6,565 bases of DNA from Flavobacteriales bacterium (lineage in GTDB: Bacteria > Bacteroidota > Bacteroidia > Flavobacteriales > UBA7430): assembly GCA_024959975.1 (NCBI GenBank), contig JANXFM010000151.1, forward strand, positions 1-6,565. Direction: 5' to 3'. The notes beneath the pieces were generated by a model. The model saw nothing but the letters and a program-made list of their open reading frames with translations. It ran no database searches and was not told where the DNA came from. Within the stretch, counting starts at the first letter, position 1, and the number at the start of each line of letters is the position of its first letter. A program made the position numbers and the translations under genes. Below, one piece after another: positions 1-4,957 of the stretch.

Positions 1-720
1 CATCACCAATATCAGTCGGTCAGAATTTGAGTCATTGAAGTCATTGAGGTCATAATCTCCAAAAACACTTTCGATTTTAAGTCCGGCGACTAAAGCCATT
101 TCTCGTATGGCTGGCAGATCGAATGCAGAAACTCTTTCCTGGAAGTGATATTTTTGCGCTGCATCATGTACAATAATGTCTTTGATGATGTGTTTGCCGT
201 TGTATTTTCTCTTGATGTCAAATTGAATTCCATCGAGTTCTTTAGATTCTGCAGGAATGAGGTTGGGAATCACCTTTTTTACATTCAGGAAATCCAAAAC
301 AAAAATTCCATTTGAGTTTAAGTTGGCTGCAGCAGCTTTTAAAACTTCCAGATTTTCATGAGCATCTTCAAAATACCCAAAGCTGGTAAAGAGATTAAAA
401 ACATAGTCGAATCCATTGTTGACATACGTTTCACGCATGTCGTGCACATCAAAGTTTACATTTTCTACTGCATTTTCTCTTGCTTTAATAATGCTTTCTT
501 CGGCTAAATCGACTCCGGTAGTTTGGTATCCTTTTTTAGCAAGATGAATGGCGTGTCTGCCTTTACCACAAGCCAGATCTAAAATTTTTGAACCTTGCTT
601 AATTTTTAAATGGTTACATAAATTATCGATAAAACGACAAGCTTCCGACTCATCTCTATGTTGGTATAGCGTATGATAATATGAGGTGTTAAACCAATCT
701 ATAAACCAGTCTTTATCCAT
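1..720 (-). CDS. Class I SAM-dependent methyltransferase, 3' end cut by window edge
   Basis: The reverse strand is open for 240 codons from ATG at 720-718 to the window edge. The visible protein starts MDKDWFIDWFNTSYYHTLYQ. It has the Rossmann methyltransferase motifs in order: motif I ILDLACGKGRHA (residues 46-57) for SAM binding; an acidic residue after strand 2 in GVDLAEES (D71), expected to hold the SAM ribose; HDMRE (D94-M95), the usual adenine contact; and FDYVFNLFTSFGYF (104-117) as motif IV. The product is cytoplasmic, with no signal peptide or membrane segment. Class I methyltransferases of this size act on small molecules, proteins or RNA, and no substrate-specific signature is recognisable here. 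The last visible residues, RLILVM, resemble the final strand of such domains, so probably only a few residues are missing. The start lies one base after the transporter stop codon (TAA G ATG), which suggests cotranscription and possible translational coupling. Confidence 0.9.
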   Translation of the reverse strand, partial: MDKDWFIDWFNTSYYHTLYQHRDESEACRFIDNLCNHLKIKQGSKILDLACGKGRHAIHLAKKGYQTTGVDLAEESIIKARENAVENVNFDVHDMRETYVNNGFDYVFNLFTSFGYFEDAHENLEVLKAAAANLNSNGIFVLDFLNVKKVIPNLIPAESKELDGIQFDIKRKYNGKHIIKDIIVHDAAQKYHFQERVSAFDLPAIREMALVAGLKIESVFGDYDLNDFNDSNSDRLILVM

Positions 721-721
721 C

Positions 722-1501
722 TTAAATGAAATAGGTGTGAAGGTTAAACAATTTTATGATGGCAAGTGAGATCATGATGATGAGGATGCGTCTCACCCAA
801 ATGGTAGCATTTTTATTTTCCAAGGCAAACTTGGTGGCACACCAGGCTCCTAAACCTTGCCCTAGGGACAGGGCAATGGCAGGTTGCCAATCGACCTGAT
901 CGTTATACACATAAATCAACAGTGCGGGGATGAATAAAGTGAAACTGATGATGATCTTAATAAAATTAGCATCAATCAAACTATATTTTGAAACCAATAC
1001 CAAAGCGGCTAAAAACAAGACGCCCATACCCATTTGTATAAAGCCGGCATACCATCCAATTCCAAAGAAAATAATATAGTTGAGTACAGACTTATTGTTC
1101 TCGCGACTAACGGTTTCTATCAACCATCGCTTTGGTTTTAACAAAACGATACCAAGCATTAGGATCATTAAATAACCGATCACTTTTGTAAGTACTTCGT
1201 CAGAAATCTGAAGTGCAGAAGTTGCTCCCAAAACGGCACCTAAAACAGCCGGTATCATTAGTACTAAACTATTTTTGAGTAGGGGTTTGAATTTATCCGT
1301 TTTGCGAAAGGTGAATATACTTACGACACATTGAACAAGTGCCCCTAATCGGTTGGTTCCATTTGCTAATCCTGCAGGCATTCCGGCAAATAATAATAAA
1401 CTTAAGGTAAACACCGATCCATTGCCCGCCAGCGTGTTGATAAATCCTGCCAGCAATCCGGCAAGAAAGAATAAAGGGTAGAAGTACCAGGCTAAGTCCA
1501 T
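722..1501 (-). CDS. TSUP family (TauE/SafE-like) integral membrane transporter
   Basis: A 259-residue hydrophobic inner-membrane protein starting MDLAWYFYPLFFLAGLLAGF. The first half carries the family signature GFINTLAGNGSVFTL (19-33) followed by GMPAGLANGTNRLGAL (40-55). The second half has the weaker internal repeat GIGWYAGFIQMGMGVLF (147-163). I estimate seven or eight membrane segments, near residues 6-26, 28-45, 75-97, 103-121, 138-161, 162-171, 180-199, 206-222 and 236-252; some are short or re-entrant. TSUP proteins move sulfite, sulfoacetate, thiosulfate or other small anions; the substrate cannot be told here. A longer reading frame reaches ATG at 1588, but its extra 29 residues (MYFILCTLYLILCTLYLT...) are a translated 7-base tandem repeat and lie upstream of the likely promoter. 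ATG at 1501, preceded by AAAAAAACA, is therefore chosen. The gene is followed after one base by the methyltransferase. Confidence 0.9.
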   Translation of the reverse strand: MDLAWYFYPLFFLAGLLAGFINTLAGNGSVFTLSLLLFAGMPAGLANGTNRLGALVQCVVSIFTFRKTDKFKPLLKNSLVLMIPAVLGAVLGATSALQISDEVLTKVIGYLMILMLGIVLLKPKRWLIETVSRENNKSVLNYIIFFGIGWYAGFIQMGMGVLFLAALVLVSKYSLIDANFIKIIISFTLFIPALLIYVYNDQVDWQPAIALSLGQGLGAWCATKFALENKNATIWVRRILIIMISLAIIKLFNLHTYFI

Positions 1502-1517
1502 TGTTTTTTTGAAAACC

Positions 1518-1547
1518 CAAAGATAATTATTTCGTGTCAGGTACAAA
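1518..1547 (-). promoter_or_regulatory. Bacteroidetes-type promoter for the transporter-methyltransferase pair
   Basis: On the minus strand, TATCTTTG (1525-1518) matches the Bacteroidetes -7 consensus TAnnTTTG in full. TTTG (1547-1544) matches the -33 element, with an 18-base spacer that fits the 17-23 range known for this phylum. Transcription would start near 1514, giving a leader of roughly 12 bases rich in A before the ATG at 1501. The -33 element belongs to the first unit of the adjacent 7-base repeat array. The match is by eye; no transcript data are available. Confidence 0.6.
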
Positions 1548-1596
1548 GTACAAAGTATAAGGTATAAGGTACAAAGTATGAAGTACAAAGTATTTT
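1541..1596. repeat. 7-base tandem repeat array, consensus GTAYAAR, 8 units
   Basis: The units in strict 7-base register are gtacaaa, gtacaaa, gtataag, gtataag, gtacaaa, gtatgaa, gtacaaa and a decayed gtatttt. The paired variants (two gtacaaa, then two gtataag) suggest growth by slippage and later divergence. Seven bases are not a multiple of three, so translation gives a 7-residue period, seen as LCTLYLI/LCTLYLT in the spurious N-terminal extension of the transporter. On the minus strand the units read TTTGTAC/CTTATAC, so the array is full of TTTG and TA elements resembling local promoter parts. Confidence 0.9.
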
Positions 1597-1604
1597 GGTA
1601 GGTG

Positions 1605-1647
1605 TCACCCTGAGCCTACCTTCGGCAGGCAGGCCTGTCGAAGGGTT
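1605..1647. repeat. Palindrome-type element interrupted by a second hairpin element
   Basis: The outer parts read caccctgagcct (1606-1617) and gtcgaagggtt (1637-1647). Joined, they give CCCTGAGCCTGTCGAAGGG, which I recall as a common dispersed intergenic motif in many bacteria. Between them lie 19 bases (1618-1636) ending in a second copy of gcct, as if inserted with a 4-base duplication. Bases 1614-1630 fold into a hairpin: GCCT pairs with AGGC, there is one A-C mismatch, then CC pairs with GG around a TTC loop. No U-run follows on either strand, so it is not called a terminator. Confidence 0.65.
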
Positions 1648-1693
1648 GGTAGATTGGTATTTTAGTAGCTTGGTAGATTAGCAGATAGGTAGG
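1646..1693. repeat. 8-base tandem repeat array, TTGGTAGA-like, 6 units
   Basis: The units in 8-base register are ttggtaga, ttggtatt, ttagtagc, ttggtaga, ttagcaga and taggtagg. Two units are identical (1646-1653 and 1670-1677) and the others differ at one to three positions. The array lies between the two copies of the TGTCGAAGGGTTG sequence, and its first bases overlap the end of the first copy. Confidence 0.75.
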
Positions 1694-1696
1694 TCT

Positions 1697-1712
1697 GCTT
1701 GTCGAAGGGTTG
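1697..1712. repeat. Second, partial copy of the TGTCGAAGGGTTG element
   Basis: GCTTGTCGAAGGGTTG shares the 13 bases TGTCGAAGGGTTG (1700-1712) exactly with 1636-1648. The CCCTGAG half seen in the first copy is missing, so this is a half-element. It runs into a short heptad series, TTGAAAG, TTGAAGC, TTAGCGC (1710-1730). Confidence 0.65.
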
Positions 1713-1744
1713 AAAGTTGAAGCTTAGCGCTGACCATTTTCCGG

Positions 1745-1807
1745 TTATCAATTAATCATTATCAATTAGTCATTAATCATTATCAATTAACTTTTCATCG
1801 TTCATAA
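1745..1807. repeat. Second 7-base tandem array, TTATCAA/TTAATCA-like, about 9 units
   Basis: In 7-base register the units are ttatcaa, ttaatca, ttatcaa, ttagtca, ttaatca, ttatcaa, ttaactt, ttcatcg and ttcataa. The first six are clear, and the last three keep the period but have drifted. The array ends 65 bases before the start codon of the TPR gene, so it lies upstream of or inside that gene's promoter region and could carry regulatory sites. No known operator was recognised. Confidence 0.75.
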
Positions 1808-1837
1808 GTTCATTTTTAATTAACAATTCTCATGCAA

Positions 1838-1854
1838 TAGTTTTTCTATTTTTA
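1838..1854 (+). promoter_or_regulatory. Weak promoter candidate for the TPR-barrel pair
   Basis: TATTTTTA (1847-1854) matches the Bacteroidetes -7 box TAnnTTTG except for the final base, and the overlapping region also offers TAGTTTTT (1838-1845). No TTG or TTTG is seen 17-23 bases upstream of either, so the -33 half is missing. Position, 19-35 bases before the ATG, is the main support. Confidence 0.2.
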
Positions 1855-1872
1855 GTCATTAAATTAAAAACA

Positions 1873-4800
1873 ATGAGAATATTAATGGCAGGATTGCTTT
1901 TGGTTTTTTGTACAAGTCAAAAGTTAAGTGCTCAGCTAGTTCGTGTAGACCCTTTGATGGAAGATTACCAGTCGGCACTCCAGCACTATAAATCGTCTTC
2001 TTTCGCTAATGCTTATCAATCTTTTTCAGAATTGGAGAAGCAAATAGTTGACCTACATAGCCTATTAGCGATAAATACACAATACTACAAAAGCCGTTCT
2101 GCGATGCAGCTTTTTCATAGTAATGCAGCGTCTTTAATGCAGGATTTTTTAGCAGATCATCCAAACAGCACACTCTTCTATGAAGCTTCAAGAAACTTAG
2201 CCGATCATTATTATCAGAAAAGAGATTATAAAAATGCGGTATTGTATTATCAAACCATCGATATGGCTTGGTTAAGGAAAAAGTTTCGTGCAAATTATAA
2301 ATTTAAGTACGCATATAGTTTGTTTGAAATTGGTGAAATGAAAGCTGCAGCTTCTTTCTTTCACGATTTAATCTCTAAAGACCATGAATACAGCAACAGA
2401 TCAAAATACTATTTTGGGTACATAGCCTATGTGGATGGTAACTATGCTACGGCAACAAAATACTTTTTAGAACTCATCGAGCAAGGCTTGTATTTGGATG
2501 AGGTTCCGGTTTATGTCGCTCAAATTTACCACCGGCAGGAAGCTTACGATGAGTTGATCACCTTTGCTTTACCTCATGCTGATAGCACAATTGTTTCTTC
2601 GGAGATCAACAAGCTCATTGCTGAAGCTTATTATCACCAAAAGGATTATGAAAATTCGATAGCGTTTTTTGACGATAAATATCTGAAAACAGGTGGAGTC
2701 TTGAGTGATTTCGGCTACTATTTATTAGGGCAGGCCTATTACCGAACGGACGAATTTTCACGGGCGAGTTCAGCATTTAATAAAATTGTAGAGGCTGAAG
2801 ACAGCTTAGCGCAAAACGCTTATTATTATTTAGCGGATTGTTATTTGGAGCTGGGCGATAAGCGTTCGGCACAAAATGCATTCGAGTCGGCTTCGTATTT
2901 TGATTTCAACAGCAGAATTACAGAACATGCAAACTTTAACTTTGCCAAATTGTGTTACGAGTTGGGTTATCCTTATGCCGATCCAACGATGATTTTACAA
3001 GATTTCATTAACGATTTTCCGGACTCGGAATACATTGATGAAGCCTACTCATATTTGGTAAATGCTTTTTTAACACACAAAGATTATTCCCGTGCGATCA
3101 AATCTATGGAGATGAGTGGTTTGGAGAATACGCGCCTGCAGCAGGCCTATCAGGAAGTTTCATATTACCGGGCAGTACAATTGTTTAATGACGGGGATTA
3201 TGACAAAGCCGTGCTTCATTATGACAAAGCATTGGTTTACCGGCACAACAAAACTTACCAAGCCCTTGCATATTATTGGAAAGCTGAATCGCAATACCGA
3301 TTAGAGCAATTTGAAAACAGCATAGCATCATATCAGCATTTTCAAAATTCAGCTTTGGCGAGTACCATGCCTGAGTTTCAATCGGCTTCTTATCATATTG
3401 CCTATGCAAACTTTAAACTATGGAAGTTTGCGAAGTCTTTAAAGGCTTTTGAGGTTTTTGCCGGAAACACTAAAGAAAACGACCTGCGAATTCACGATGC
3501 ATATGTACGTATGGGCGACTCACATTACATGCTTAAAGCGTACACCGGGGCTATTGCCGACTACGGAAAGGCTGTTGAGTTATGGGGCCTTGATGCCGAT
3601 TATGCAGCCTATCAGATCGCCCTGGCTTACCAGCAAATGGAAGCTTACGACAAAGTTGTTGAGAGCCTGCTGGATTTTGATGTTCAGTTTTCCAATTCCA
3701 CGTACAGAGACGATGCTTTGTATCGAATGGGAGAAGCTTACATAAAACTTAGCGAGTCTGATAATGCCATAGCCATGTTTAAGAAAATTGAAAGCCTTTT
3801 TCCGAACAGTGCTTATTTGGCGGATGCTAAAATGAAAACGGGCTTAGTTCTTTACAATGCCGAACGATACCCCGAGAGCATCGATAAATTTAAAGCGATC
3901 GTATCAGATTATCCTGCGACAAGTGTTGCCAGAGAAGCCATTAGTAATGCCAGAAGTGCCTATGTAGACTTAGGTGATGTGCAGGCATACGCAGATTGGC
4001 TAGAGACATTGAGTTTTGTAAACATCAGCACTTCGGCATTAGACTCTACGGCTTACGAGTCTGCTGAGTTGCAATATTTGAAAGGAAATTTCAGCAAAGC
4101 ATTTACCGGTTTTGCTTCCTACATTAACGTTTATCCTGAGGGATCGTTTAAACTTTCGGCGCATTATTACTATGCCCGATCGGCAACAGAAATTGACAGT
4201 TTAGATGAGGCATTAGCAGCTTTTGAAGTGGTAAATAGCTACCATAACAACACTTACACACCTACGGCTTTAAAGCAAACAGCCCTATTGTATCATCAGA
4301 AAGAAATCTACGATAAAGCACTAGAAAAGTATGAGAAGCTTGACAATCTGGCTGAAACTGTAGAAGCCCAACTTTTTGCCAAACAAGGGTTGATGACTTG
4401 CTTTTTTGAGATGGCTGAATACGCCAAAGCCATAGAACAGGCACAGTTGGTATTAAATTCGGGTCGGGTAGATGAGCGTCTTATTTTGGAATTAAACACC
4501 TTTGTTGCCCGCGCTGCATTTTTGGATTCGAATCGCGATCTGGCTGCCGAAAAATATCTTGTTGTTGAAAGTGCCAGTCAGGGCGACCTGAAAGCCGAAG
4601 CTATGTACCATTTAGCCTATCTCGCTTTTTACGAAGGAGAATATGAGCGCTCCAAACAAATCATATTTGAGCAATCGAGATTGTTGCCACTTTATAAAAA
4701 ATGGTTGGGGAAGTCCTTTATTTTACTCGCCAAAAATTATTGGGAAGAAGAAGATGTTTTTCAGGCCACACACACCTTAGAACAACTGATTTTAAACATC

Positions 4801-4953
4801 GATGATAAAGAGGTTTTGAAAGAGGCTAGAACTTTAAAAGCTGAAATTCTTGCTAATGAAAACACCCTACAGGAAATGAGTTTGGGTTTAGATCCTTTAA
4901 CGATCACAGACTCCATTCCGGCAACAGATTCATTAAGAATTACAGAAGAATAA
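1873..4953 (+). CDS. Large secreted TPR-repeat protein
   Basis: This 1026-residue protein has an N-terminal signal peptide, MRILMAGLLLVFCTSQKLSA, with likely signal peptidase I cleavage at A20|Q21. The single Cys in that region (C13, after Phe) does not form a lipobox. The rest is almost wholly helical TPR repeats, with clear units near residues 102-130, 145-165, 176-201, 247-268, 280-306, 314-342, 386-411, 430-455, 464-491, 541-569, 576-598, 614-642, 651-680, 798-820, 834-861 and 908-931. Units such as ALYRMGEAYIKLSESDNAIA and YPESIDKFKAIVSDYP resemble the TPRs of CpoB/YbgF and BamD, which work in envelope assembly. The last 25 or so residues are Thr/Asp/Ser-rich and probably disordered. No enzyme domain is seen. 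It is likely a periplasmic or outer-membrane-associated scaffold for the barrel protein encoded four bases downstream. The leader TTAAAAACA ATG is a typical SD-less start for this phylum; no other in-frame start lies upstream. Confidence 0.92.
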   Translation: MRILMAGLLLVFCTSQKLSAQLVRVDPLMEDYQSALQHYKSSSFANAYQSFSELEKQIVDLHSLLAINTQYYKSRSAMQLFHSNAASLMQDFLADHPNSTLFYEASRNLADHYYQKRDYKNAVLYYQTIDMAWLRKKFRANYKFKYAYSLFEIGEMKAAASFFHDLISKDHEYSNRSKYYFGYIAYVDGNYATATKYFLELIEQGLYLDEVPVYVAQIYHRQEAYDELITFALPHADSTIVSSEINKLIAEAYYHQKDYENSIAFFDDKYLKTGGVLSDFGYYLLGQAYYRTDEFSRASSAFNKIVEAEDSLAQNAYYYLADCYLELGDKRSAQNAFESASYFDFNSRITEHANFNFAKLCYELGYPYADPTMILQDFINDFPDSEYIDEAYSYLVNAFLTHKDYSRAIKSMEMSGLENTRLQQAYQEVSYYRAVQLFNDGDYDKAVLHYDKALVYRHNKTYQALAYYWKAESQYRLEQFENSIASYQHFQNSALASTMPEFQSASYHIAYANFKLWKFAKSLKAFEVFAGNTKENDLRIHDAYVRMGDSHYMLKAYTGAIADYGKAVELWGLDADYAAYQIALAYQQMEAYDKVVESLLDFDVQFSNSTYRDDALYRMGEAYIKLSESDNAIAMFKKIESLFPNSAYLADAKMKTGLVLYNAERYPESIDKFKAIVSDYPATSVAREAISNARSAYVDLGDVQAYADWLETLSFVNISTSALDSTAYESAELQYLKGNFSKAFTGFASYINVYPEGSFKLSAHYYYARSATEIDSLDEALAAFEVVNSYHNNTYTPTALKQTALLYHQKEIYDKALEKYEKLDNLAETVEAQLFAKQGLMTCFFEMAEYAKAIEQAQLVLNSGRVDERLILELNTFVARAAFLDSNRDLAAEKYLVVESASQGDLKAEAMYHLAYLAFYEGEYERSKQIIFEQSRLLPLYKKWLGKSFILLAKNYWEEEDVFQATHTLEQLILNIDDKEVLKEARTLKAEILANENTLQEMSLGLDPLTITDSIPATDSLRITEE

Positions 4954-4957
4954 AGCG

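Larger units (their letters stand above)
1502..1872. other. Divergent intergenic spacer, almost entirely short repeats
   Basis: This 371-base stretch separates the start codons of two divergent gene pairs and contains no credible gene. From left to right it holds a minus-strand promoter, a 7-base tandem array, an interrupted palindrome-type element, an 8-base tandem array, a second partial copy of that element, a short heptad run (TTGAAAG, TTGAAGC, TTAGCGC at 1710-1730), a second 7-base array, and an AT-rich leader before the TPR gene. No tRNA-like fold, riboswitch or transposase fragment was seen. Confidence 0.85.

Noticed and set aside
1502..1588. N-terminal 29-residue extension of the TSUP transporter, starting at ATG 1588
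   Set aside because: The extension is translation of the 7-base tandem array, has no family similarity, and lies mostly upstream of a good promoter. The family's conserved N-terminal helix begins at the ATG at 1501.
1614..1630. Hairpin as an intrinsic terminator
   Set aside because: The stem has a mismatch, no U-run follows on either strand, and it lies between divergent genes where no transcript needs to end.
1541..1807. CRISPR array
   Set aside because: Units are only 7-8 bases, abut each other without spacers, and drift in sequence; no cas gene is present.
2006..2293. Antisense 95-codon reading frame, and other small frames inside the TPR gene
   Set aside because: They lie wholly within a strongly supported coding region, have no family resemblance and no leader of their own.
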